Origin: Hyalella azteca
Taxonomy: Eukaryota; Arthropoda; Malacostraca; Amphipoda; Hyalellidae
Length of the DNA stretch: 64,000 bases
Reading direction: 5' to 3'
Assembly: GCF_000764305.2 (NCBI RefSeq)
Contig: NW_025947610.1
Span: 402,615 to 466,614 of the forward strand
Part shown: one piece after another, positions 34,681 through 45,039 of the stretch
Numbering within the stretch: the first letter of the stretch is position 1
How the letters are laid out: each line of letters opens with the position of its first letter
Position numbers and translations under genes: made by a program
Notes under the pieces: model-generated
Database searches by the model: none
The model's input: only the letters and a program-made list of their open reading frames with translations
What the model was told of the DNA's origin: nothing

Positions 34681-35788
34681 AGAGTTTTGTGTGAGGTATC
34701 GGTTCGATTAAGGTTGAAACCCCTAGTTACTGCATTTTCTGTATAATTAACAACATTCACAAGTGACGAGACGTGCTTACAAGCTTAAAATATATACACG
34801 GCTTTAAGAAGATTCAGTATTATTTGATTAGGTGGAAGGTACACTGAAGTTTCTCTTAGATTTGAGGTCGTTATTTGAGACGGAATTAGACTGGCATATG
34901 ATTATTCATCAGTTGTATAAGCACCTTCATTGCGAGTCCTGTTGCACATGCATTGCGTGTAGTCAAATATTCAGTGCAACAGTGTTACATGAGTCGGAAT
35001 ATCGTGGCATAACTTTGAGCAGTATCTGCCTGCTCAAGCAGAAGTGTCACTTCAGGAACGGCTCAATTTAGCGAGCATGGCGAAGGCGGTTGGAGAGGCG
35101 GGCTATCTACTGTCCCCGTAAACGTAAAGACTTTACAAGCGAGCGAACAGATAAATGAGATTAAGAAGGTGTTAGCATAATGAAGAGCCTCAAACTTATC
35201 CCTGATGCCACTTTCGGCCTGAAACATGCCCGCGTTTAAATATGCTTGTGTTGGAAACATGCTCGTGAAGTCTGCATGAGGAAAAATGCTTGAGATGCGC
35301 TTGAACAAGCTCGTCTCGGCACAGCTTTTGGCCTGATTAATGCGCCGTTTTTTAGCGCTTAACTATAGCATCAACGGCGAATCTATAAAAGCTACTCCGT
35401 AAAAAATTTTATTGTGAGACAACCTCAACTATGATGCGGTGCTACCGAACGATCGGATGAGAATACGAAAGGTCGTGTATTATACGCATTTTTGACCTAA
35501 AAATTAGTTGAATAAATTATAGTAAGATTTTGAGTGATACATGCCTAAAGTTCAAGACAATAACTCATCCTGACCTAGCTGCTGAGAAGGAATGAAACTA
35601 ACTTTCAATCTGTTAATGAGGTACAAGGTGGAGAGTTTGGAGAGCTCGAAGTTCGAATAATATTATTTGATTTAGAATGATATCAAGGAACAGACTTTTA
35701 CGGAATTGCATGAATCATCATTATGTCGCAAACATCTACACGTCGGACTCATATATACGTACAAATTTTCTATACTTTAGAACAATCT
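34681..35788. other. No gene recognised
   Basis: Small open frames (34832-35071 plus; 35063-35308 minus) lack family resemblance and splice context. Confidence 0.4.
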
Positions 35789-36052
35789 GAACATCAGAAT
35801 CATCTACACGTCGGAATCATCTACACGTCGGAATCATCTACACGTCGGAATCATCTACACGTTAAAATCGTCCACACGTAAAAATCATCTACACGTCGGA
35901 ATCATCTACACGTCAAAATCGTCTACACGTCAAAATCATCTGCACGTCAAAATCATCTACACGTCAAAATCTTCTTCACGTCAAAATCTGCTACACGTCG
36001 GAATCATCTACTCGTCGGAAGCATCTACCTTAGAATCATCTGCCATCATCAC
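35789..36052. repeat. 18-bp minisatellite CATCTACACGTCGGAAT
   Basis: About 14 units of 18 bp, with CGGAAT and AAAAT variants alternating in blocks. This suggests past expansion of different sub-variants. Confidence 0.9.
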
Positions 36053-36311
36053 ACGTCAGGTACAGAAATAACATGCGAGCAGCAGTTGGTAGCATTGCTG
36101 CGCCTCAAAGAAGACTTTTCGTCAATTCAGTTTGCCCTTTACTGAAGGCTCGGCCCCTGGGGCGAGCGTCAAAAGCCTCCGCTAAAACAATTGATGAGTT
36201 CTATTGCAGGCGCGCGTGTTTAGATTGTCAACGCTGCGGCCATGGCTTTTTTTCTTGAAAAACTTCGACTGACCAACAGCAACCAAAGCACCTGTGTCCA
36301 GATCCTGGCTC

Positions 36312-36395
36312 TGATGCTGGGCTGTGATGCTGGGCTGTGATGCTGGGCTGTGATGCTGGGCTGTGATGCTGGGCTGTCTTGCTGGGCTGTGATGC
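36312..36395. repeat. 13-bp minisatellite GATGCTGGGCTGT
   Basis: Six to seven nearly perfect 13-bp units; one unit has a TCTT substitution near the right end. Confidence 0.9.
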
Positions 36396-36874
36396 ACAAA
36401 TTTAGGAAGCTAAAGATAAAACCTAAAGAAAATAAAATTTCCTACACAAGTGATAAGCGAGGCGAAAGATTTCTTTTCTGTTTAATTCTAACCTGCCGGT
36501 CGTCGGCCCCATAAACACAAAAGTTTACCGCGCTGGCGCCAATAAAACATCAAACGGAAATATAAATCCTCGCGCGTGTTGAACTTATTTTCTTACTAAC
36601 ACGTTACGAATTCTTCTATTGAATTTCAACGCAACCTTCTTTCTCTTCAGCACCAACAGTTACAGGTTTTGCCAGCGCATCGCACGATAATTTTTAGATT
36701 CGTGAACTTTGGAAAAAGTGAAATTTTTAAAGCAGACAATTTTTAACTAATGTTTTCATGTATACAGTTAATATTATCACTCTTAATTAATTGTTTTCTG
36801 TTCAGAGATGGAGCAATCACTCTCCCTGAAACTTCGCCATGGTACCGTGGCTTGCTTGCAGCAATAAAATAACA

Positions 36875-37062
36875 TGCTTGCCACAATGCCATGGCACGCT
36901 TGCCACAATGCCATGGCACGCTTGCCACAATGCCATGGAATGAATGTCATAATGCCGTGACATGCTTGTCACAATTCTGCAGCATTCTTGCCACAATGCC
37001 ACGGTATGCTTGTCACATGGCCACGACATGTTCGCCACAATGCCGTGGCATGCCACGTGCTA
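36875..37062. repeat. 22-bp minisatellite CTTGCCACAATGCCATGGCACG
   Basis: About eight units, the first three near-perfect and the later ones diverged. The short palindrome TGCCATGGCA lies within the unit. Confidence 0.88.
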
Positions 37063-37138
37063 GGACGCTCCATCTTGCCGGCAGTTTGCCACGCCAGTTT
37101 TATGGACTGCGATATCGGGAACACGGCGGTAAATAGTG

Positions 37139-37254
37139 GTGAGTCTGGGGTGTGGTGAGTCTGGGGTGTGGTGAGTCTGGGGTGTGGTGAGTCTGGGGTG
37201 TGGTGAGTCTGGGGTGTGGTGAGTCTGGGGTGTGGTGAGTCTGGGGTGTGGTGA
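37139..37254. repeat. 16-bp minisatellite GTGAGTCTGGGGTGTG, runs into the gap
   Basis: Seven perfect 16-bp units end at the N run. Every unit starts with a consensus 5' splice-site word (GTGAGT) on the plus strand. Just upstream, 37085-37138 is an open 54-bp segment between an AG and the first GTGAGT, so an exon here is conceivable but unproven. Confidence 0.9.
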
Positions 37255-37777
37255 NNNNNNNNNNNNNNNNNNNNNNNNNNNNNNNNNNNNNNNNNNNNNN
37301 NNNNNNNNNNNNNNNNNNNNNNNNNNNNNNNNNNNNNNNNNNNNNNNNNNNNNNNNNNNNNNNNNNNNNNNNNNNNNNNNNNNNNNNNNNNNNNNNNNNN
37401 NNNNNNNNNNNNNNNNNNNNNNNNNNNNNNNNNNNNNNNNNNNNNNNNNNNNNNNNNNNNNNNNNNNNNNNNNNNNNNNNNNNNNNNNNNNNNNNNNNNN
37501 NNNNNNNNNNNNNNNNNNNNNNNNNNNNNNNNNNNNNNNNNNNNNNNNNNNNNNNNNNNNNNNNNNNNNNNNNNNNNNNNNNNNNNNNNNNNNNNNNNNN
37601 NNNNNNNNNNNNNNNNNNNNNNNNNNNNNNNNNNNNNNNNNNNNNNNNNNNNNNNNNNNNNNNNNNNNNNNNNNNNNNNNNNNNNNNNNNNNNNNNNNNN
37701 NNNNNNNNNNNNNNNNNNNNNNNNNNNNNNNNNNNNNNNNNNNNNNNNNNNNNNNNNNNNNNNNNNNNNNNNNNNNN
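37255..37777. other. Assembly gap (523 N)
   Basis: The gap is bounded by a 16-bp array on the left and an unrelated 20-bp array on the right. Both are probably collapsed or truncated, so the real length is unknown. Confidence 0.99.
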
Positions 37778-38080
37778 CATTAGCACATCACGCAGCACAT
37801 TAGCACATCACGCAGCACATTAGCACATCACGCAGTACATTAGCACATCACGCAGTACCTACATTAGCACATCACGCAGCACATTAGCACATCACGCAGC
37901 ACATTAGCACATCACGCAGCACATTAGCACATCACGCGGTACATTAGCACATCACGCAGCACATTAGCACATCACGCAGTACCTACATTAGCCTATCACG
38001 CAGCACATTAGCACATCACGCTGCACATTAGCACATTACGCAGCACATTAGCACATCACGCTGCACATTAGCACATTGCA
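37778..38080. repeat. 20-bp minisatellite CATTAGCACATCACGCAGCA
   Basis: About 14-15 units, with two insertions of GTACCTA-type spacers at about 37850 and 37980. It emerges directly from the gap, so the array is longer than shown. Confidence 0.93.
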
Positions 38081-38180
38081 GCCATCACAGCTGTAGTCTT
38101 CCGTCTTGTTCATCACTTCGCTGGATTACCTCGGCGCGACTAAATCAGCCGGAGGCTTGTGGCTGATGTCTGCACTAATC

Positions 38181-38276
38181 AGCCATACGGGGGTAAGTAG
38201 AGAGGCTAATTAGCCATGCGGGGTAAGTAGAGAGGCTAGCTAGCCATGCGGGGTAAGTAGAGAGGTTAATCAGCCA
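38181..38276. repeat. 30-bp repeat with a GGTAAGTAG donor-like core, three copies
   Basis: Units share AGCCATGCGGGGTAAGTAGA and GAGGCTAAT. Each has a near-perfect 5' splice-site consensus. No coding exon with an open frame could be drawn upstream. Confidence 0.75.
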
Positions 38277-38290
38277 TTTGGTATGCCACA

Positions 38291-41200
38291 TGGCGAGTAA
38301 GTAACCTGACGTAACACAGCAGATCTGTAATGTGGCGAGCAAATGGCATGTCTGCAGAGCCAGTGTTTGAAAATAAACACAATGCCTTCTCTGAATGCAT
38401 TCAAAACCTTGATTTTTTAAGAAGAATCAGGATGGCAATAGTTTCAGGAACCAAATAAATGGTATTAAACAAATTGAAGCCATTGGTTCCAAATTGAATT
38501 AATTATAAAATTAAAATTTTGATCTCCAAATTTTCATGTTGCTTCTAAATATTTTGAACGCTAAAACCTTCTTGGTATAAACTCCTTCTTTTTGTGAATC
38601 TTCTTTGAGGCTGCTGAAGCTGCAGCTGCAGTTATATGCAGTTTACGAGACGAGCAGCGCTCGTTGCTGCAGAGTTTTGAGGTGTTAACCGCTAGCTCTG
38701 CTGCAGCGTCGGGGCGGGGGCCGTGTACGCATTTTTCTCAGTTTTGCTTACGGCGCTGCGGCTGAAGATGGGGTGTGGGGTTGGGCTCAAGTTAACTGTA
38801 GGAGCTTGTTCTTAGATGCATAATCTCAATAAAATTATTTGGTCATATATTGTACAAATAGTGGAAAATTTTTTACCGGCATCGAGCAATGGCACTTTGA
38901 TTTGCCGAGCAGGTCTGGGTCAAGATTACCCATACATATGGGTAATCTATATTCCATATATATGGGTAAAAATGTCTATATATTTAGGCAAAGTCTCACT
39001 CATTGACCTGAATTTGAGTCGCACTGTTGGTTGGTACACTTACACTAAGAGTCATTTCAAGTGAAATCATCGTGAATTTGAATTACGTTTCTTGTTTTTA
39101 AGCTCTTGGTTAATTTGCGATCTTGGCAGGTTAATGACATGAGAACCTATTTCAGTTTTGTGGAGATTTTCGATGAACCCCAACGAAGTGAAGGTTTCAG
39201 GATACAAAAAATGCACAAGTGTAACTAATTATTTAAACGATTAAAATGACTACGTTTTAGGTACAGATATTTTCTCGTATTGATCCATTCATATACATTG
39301 TAGTTGAGAAAGCATTTTAAGTTGAATTGGTAACAATCAAATAACATATTTAAAAGAAAAAAGTGAAATTGAAATTATGCTATTTTCATGCGTGCTTTAG
39401 ATGTTAAGATCTATTTTAAGCAATCTTTTTTTGCATGGTTTAGCCTGATGTTAAAAACTAATCTTCATTTCTAAATTTTCAGGGAAAGAAACCGTTCCAC
39501 TCAGAGGATCGTGAATGCTACGAAGCTTCGCTGTTCAGTCTGAAAATAATTGCTCGGATAACTCCGTACTTTTTGTGATTATTACGAACTTTTGAAGTTG
39601 GTAGTTAGCATTGCCCCGATTGCAATAATAGGCGATTCATAATCGGCCAACCATCGGCAACTGATAAACCGGTCATTATTTTTCGATAATTTTCATTAGC
39701 AGTAATGGTAATGACCACTGTTCTAGAACGAGCCAAGGTCGATCGCTGCCAGACACAACTTTTAACGATCTCTCCGTCGCGCTGAGCCGCTCAACTCGAA
39801 CTTTCTGCTCTAATTTCTTCAACAATCTCAACCAAATTTCAGACGGCGATTTTTGATGGAGAATTCTCATGGAAAATCTCACGAGTGTCGATCGAATGGA
39901 GCTCTATTATTGGATTTGTTTATAACCTTTCCTCACTATTGTTATTTGCATTTCAAATATAATATCAGTTGGACAAATGTACTATAATTGTTCTCACAAT
40001 ATGTAACAGAGTTAGAAGAGACTAAAGATTTATTTTGTTCAAGTGTCCCACATACATGTATGTGTAACGTCTCTACACGTCCTCCCGCTTTTAGTCATTT
40101 TCATTGGTATTTCAATTTCATTCCTCCAAAAATTATGAATATTTCAATTGGTATATTGTTTATTCAGAACTTTATTTTATTAAAAAACCTTTTTACATGC
40201 ATTTGTATTCCCACAAGCATTAATTAAAATACTAATTGTTTCGATTCATTTGAATTCTTCGGATTTTGAATAAAATGTCAACATTTAATCCAAAGTGAAT
40301 CGTCTGCGTAATCAACAAACGCTTTACGTAATTTGCAGTTGTATGGAGGCGATGAATAACTTGCAACGACAACTGAAAGTTCTTCAGTTCTTAACAACCT
40401 CCCTACAGAAGAGGTGGCCACATCGGAAGCACCTCCATAACATTCGAGGGGTCGTGATGTGCAAGTCGTTCTCTGCCTCAGCAGCAATAACCGATAGCGA
40501 CCAGCGCTGCCCTTGTCTATTGCTCTCTCCTGGCCCCGAGTTCTCTTCTCACATTCATTCACTGTCTTCTTATTCCCTAAATCTTATAAGAATCTTCTAT
40601 ATGTTTTTAAAAATAGTTTCTGGGTACCAAAATTTCAAGAATCTTTAACTACACTCTTCACTTCATAGACTTCGGAGATGATTCAACGCCTTCAAGCTCA
40701 CGCAGCCTACCTAAATTTCTTCTCATTTGTGAATTTAAGAACGGTTAATTCACTTGAATTATCTTCCCTACCAAACCGTGGAGAAGTAGCCGGTGAAGCT
40801 GGTTGCTTAGCCAGAAATCTGACTACCTCGCTACCAGCCAATTTATGAAAACTTGACAATTTTTTATCTTAACCGTTAACTAATCTTGAATTCCGCCGTA
40901 ATTTTTGTTTAAACTCTGATGTTATTATTCTGTGACATTGTCATTATTCTGTGACATGTTATTATTTGTTGTGGCATTGTCTCAAGTTTGGGTTTGTGTA
41001 CCTCCAGATGAGATGTTCGTGGCCAGCCATGGCGGACCGAGCGAGCCCTGACAACACTCATTTCAATTTGAAATAAATCCTTTTCAGTTTTCTATTTTTC
41101 AATCAGTTTTTATTTCCCTGGAACGTTAAATTTTTAACGAAAATTTGCTATAGGTGAGAATCTACAGTCATTCATTCGCATTCAAGTCATGTTTTTATGA

Positions 41201-42171
41201 AGTTGCATCATAATAAATGATGTCAAGAAAGTTATTATGCAGCACATCGCTGCCATGCAGGTGATGCATTTAGCCAAGTGTGTCGTGCGAGACAATGAGA
41301 TTCCTAACAATATTTCTCGCGTAATTTGTTAGCAAGATAATATTATTCTAGCATAGTATTCAGTCCCTGCAGTGAAGGAGGTAAATATCGCGGCGTGGAG
41401 GGGAGTCTAATATATTAGTTGCTCGCGTAGTGTTTGATCGTTGCGAAGGATAGTTGTATATATTATGTGCCTAGTAATCTTAGAGAATCTAGCACAGATT
41501 GAGCATACAGTAACGATTGACTGAGTTATGCAATAAGAGTATTGATATTTGATTGCAAAAACACCCGAATATTATTAGTATACTACTGTCAAATAATAAT
41601 AATATTAGGTATTATAGCTTCCATATGTTAGAGTTTGGGTGGTTGTTTAAAGCCTGGAATAACTTATGCTGTTCGAGCGATTATGCACAAAAATCTGTCG
41701 GGTCAAAAAAAAAAAAAAACAAATAAAGTAAAATAATTATGATAAAAATAAATGGGTCTGAATCTTAATTTTTATAGGTTCAACCTTGCGTATCACCAAA
41801 CGAGCTGGATTAAGAAATTTTTACGAATAGACATTTCTTCTTTTGAAAAATAAAATTTGCCTTATTAGGAAATTTCATATTACTCCGAAACTTTAAAATG
41901 GGGATTCTTGCGAGAGTCCTTAAGAAGGGAGTTCTGAATTAAATTTAGTTTTGAACGGATAAGTTTTTCCTAATCATTAATTTTAGTTTCAGAATTCTTA
42001 TGAGATGTTGAATGGATTGTATAAAGGAGGCTCAAATCGCTAGTAATATTCACCACTAACGACCCCTGGATTGCAAACTGGTTTCATTTATTAGCTAAAG
42101 TGTAGCTTAGTAGTAGAAGAATTCACTTAATAAAATCAAGGGAAACGTAGAGAAGCATTCATTTTATTAGA
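38291..42171. other. No gene recognised
   Basis: Overlapping open frames at 40278-40562 (minus, 94 codons) and 40295-40648 (plus, 117 codons) lie in slightly GC-richer sequence but match nothing I know. A terminal beat exon could hide in this region, as the C-terminus is unaccounted for. Confidence 0.4.
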
Positions 42172-42356
42172 ATATTTAGGGAAGCCTTGTGTCATGATTA
42201 TTTAGGCAAGCCTAGTGTCGTAATTATTTAGGGAAGCCTAGTGTTGTGAATATTTAGGTAAGCCTAGTGTTGTGAATATTTAGGTAAGCCTAGTGTTGTG
42301 ATTATTTAGGTAAGCCTAGTGTCATGATTGTTTAGGCAAGCCTAGTGTCGTAATTG
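42172..42356. repeat. 26-bp minisatellite GTGTTGTGAATATTTAGGTA
   Basis: Seven units of 26 bp sharing TATTTAGG(T/C/G)AAGCCTAGTGT. The central three are the most alike. Confidence 0.9.
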
Positions 42357-44104
42357 TTTCTAACAACAAATCCTTCGAAAGCTTCTTTAGACTCAAATCC
42401 GCTAAGTTGATAAGCATTAATAGAACTAATACTACAAATATTTGTAGCGCCGTTTCCTATGAAAGAATTATTAATGCAAATATATTCTGAAGAAATAAAA
42501 TTCTGAATTCTACCAGATTAACAGAGAAGAGGAAATTAAATCTTCCTTAATTATTATTAAGGATCATTCAATCCATTTCTTGTTTATATTCACCCAAGTA
42601 AATTTTTCATGAATTTGTTATTTGAAATAAATACTGAGAAAAAATCCCGCTGATTTATTTATTCGCTTAAAGGTTAAAAAGGCGATATTTTTCCATTTAT
42701 TATTACTTTACTAATTTGTTAATTAAGTTTTCACATTAATGCAATGATTATGAAGCTTTCTTTGGCACATTATCATAGATCATTCATATCATAATTAGCA
42801 TAGGAGTATTTCAGTTCACTAGAAGGGTTATCCCTCTAAATACACCTCGTTTCGGTACGATATCACTGCGCTTGAAACATTTATTTGAATACACGAATAT
42901 CAGGTGCAATTCCTTCACATTACTTACACTCATTCACGAAACTCCTAATGCATGAATTAGTGCTAATACATGATGCGTAATACTAAGTGTATAACTACCA
43001 TATATACAAGTCACATACACAACACATACTAACGGAGTACAAGTTGTTATAAATTAGCTGTGAATGTTTACAAATTATTTACATGATGATAACACACACA
43101 TAAAATTATTTAACTTCATTTAAAATTAATTCGTAATTAATTAACGGAAAAACAAACAGCTTCGTATCAGGCATGCATTAATCTGCATTAATCATCTATG
43201 TGTAAGTGATATTCACCAATGATATACGTTCACCACTAATGATACGTTGTGGTTCAGTGTGTCCCGTACTAAAGATTGCACACTTCTGCACTTTACGGTT
43301 TATGGTGACATGAGATCCTTCACAGATATTCAAAACATAAGCTGTCCTTCAAGTGTCCTGCTAGGAGGTTTTCTGTATTCCAAAAATTCGGGTATCGATG
43401 ATTGTCTTGAACGAATTTAACCGTGATACCAGGATTGAATCTACCAAAATCTTAAGTTATGTTAAAGTTTCAAAACAAACAAAGCAAAATTTTTTATTAC
43501 CGTTAATGAAACTGAGTTACCATGGTTTTCGTGATTGAGGTGATCAGTAAATATCATTAATATTAACAATATAATTTAGTGGGAGTTCCCATGGTGATAG
43601 AAAATTATGGTCATAAAGTTCGAAGATATTTTTAGTTGAATTTTGGGGATAATCAAAAAATGCTGTAATATCTAGTCAGTTCAATAAAAAATTTCATGCA
43701 GAAAGTGCGCAAGTATCAATTAAATTATCGCAGTTGCAGTTGTTTTGCAGACTAGATTGATGCGATGGATTTTTCGTTTAAATTAGAGCTTGATATTTCA
43801 ACTTAGTACATTTAGGGCAGCATTCACGGGCATAAGTTATTCAAATTGAATCAAGAACACGTCAAGTTGTTATTAGTATTGTTGTACACCTTTCACTTTT
43901 GTGGTGAATATTCGAATTTTTCACCAACTTAATCGAGTCATGATTAAAAATAATCTTGGATTGGAAGTGAGTCGGAGAGTTGAGTAATGCTTGGAAGAGA
44001 AGCATTTCTCAAGTGCGTGATTACTCACTTTTCATTCAATAACTGAGTCGCGAAACACTTGTTCTTGTTTATTTATTTGTCACTCTGTTGGTGGCTCAGT
44101 TCAG
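42357..44104. other. AT-rich sequence, no gene seen
   Basis: No exon-like block or element terminus recognised. This probably lies in or beyond the 3' part of the beat gene. Confidence 0.45.
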
Positions 44105-44236
44105 CCTATGGCTGCTGGACCAGCCACCTCTCTGGGCCTATGGCTGCTGGACCAGCCACCTCTCTGGGCCTATGGCTGCTGGACCAGCCACCCCTCGTGG
44201 CTTATGGCTACTGGACCAGCCACCTCTCTGGGCCTC
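44105..44236. repeat. 31-bp minisatellite GCCTATGGCTGCTGGACCAG, four copies
   Basis: Four units of about 31 bp with CCACCTCTCTGG. The third has a CCCTCGTGG variant. The unit also creates a 113-codon frame at 44059-44400 that I consider non-coding. Confidence 0.9.
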
Positions 44237-44747
44237 GGTACAGTAACATAAACTGCTGGGAAGAAAATCTGGGCACTCTAGCCCAGTCCAATAATCGTGG
44301 CAAGAGGAACATAATCCAACTGGAACACAAAGCCCCGACGCCTGCAACGGAGAAAGTTTTAGTAGAAAATTTTAGTATTTATAACAAATGCTTCATCTAG
44401 TGGAAGTAACAGATTTATTTTCCAGTCAGCCATAGAAAATATTTTGATTGGCGGAGCCCAGGTTCAACAATATTTAGTCAATTTGGAATAATTTAAATGA
44501 CAACTCTTCTCCAATTTTCAGGTTCAAGTTTTGTTTTATTGGCCAAAGATATTCTCGAGTTAAACATTCCCTGATTGGATACTTGAGAGAGCAGAGGTCT
44601 TTTATTACTAAAATCAGAGTTTGATCGCGTAATTTGTAGTTTCTTATTAGGTATTTTATTTACCATTTTCAAAGTGCCAGCAACATACGTAACTTCATCT
44701 CTGGTTATTTATACGGTGTTCAAATTTTTTTAATGTTCGCAACGTAC

Positions 44748-45039
44748 CGAGCCCTGCGGCGCCCGACGTCCTTCCGTCCATGCCGGCGGCCACGAAGCGC
44801 GCGGTGGTGGCAAGGACGACGTCGGCCGCCTCCTCGTACCCGACGGCGGGAATAGCGGCGGTGCAGCGCACGTGAGCCTCCTGCCGGCCACCACCACCGC
44901 CACCGAGGCCGACGTCACCGCCGGCGTCAGCGCTGCGCAGGTGCTGACGCTGCAGGACGAAGCGCAGGCGCAGGGACGACAGCTGCAGGCCGTCCTCGTC
45001 AGCACCAACGACCTGCGGCTCCACGTGACTCAAGCGCGG
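44748..45039 (-). CDS. beat: beat exon D: second half of Ig domain 2 with Gly-rich insertion
   Basis: Opens in phase 0 after CTCCTGACAG. It reads PRLSHVEPQVVGADEDGLQ, LSSLRLRFVLQRQHL, then a Gly-rich stretch (GGDVGLGGGGGG), then AHVRCTAAIPAVGYEEA and a hydrophobic or Ala-rich tail. It ends in phase 1 at donor GTACGT (44747 downward). It is far richer in GC than its surroundings. The Gly-rich loop is not expected in beat domain 2 and may be lineage-specific slippage. The final exon was not recognised. Confidence 0.8.

Noticed and set aside
34690..34720. tRNA T-loop-like GGTTCGATT
   Set aside because: No acceptor stem, D-arm or anticodon stem can be paired around it.
37100..37823. Long frames across the gap
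   Set aside because: They consist of N translated as X plus array sequence.
40278..40648. Overlapping 94- and 117-codon frames on opposite strands as a beat C-terminal exon
   Set aside because: No match to the family tail or a GPI/transmembrane segment, and no convincing acceptor; left as unassigned.
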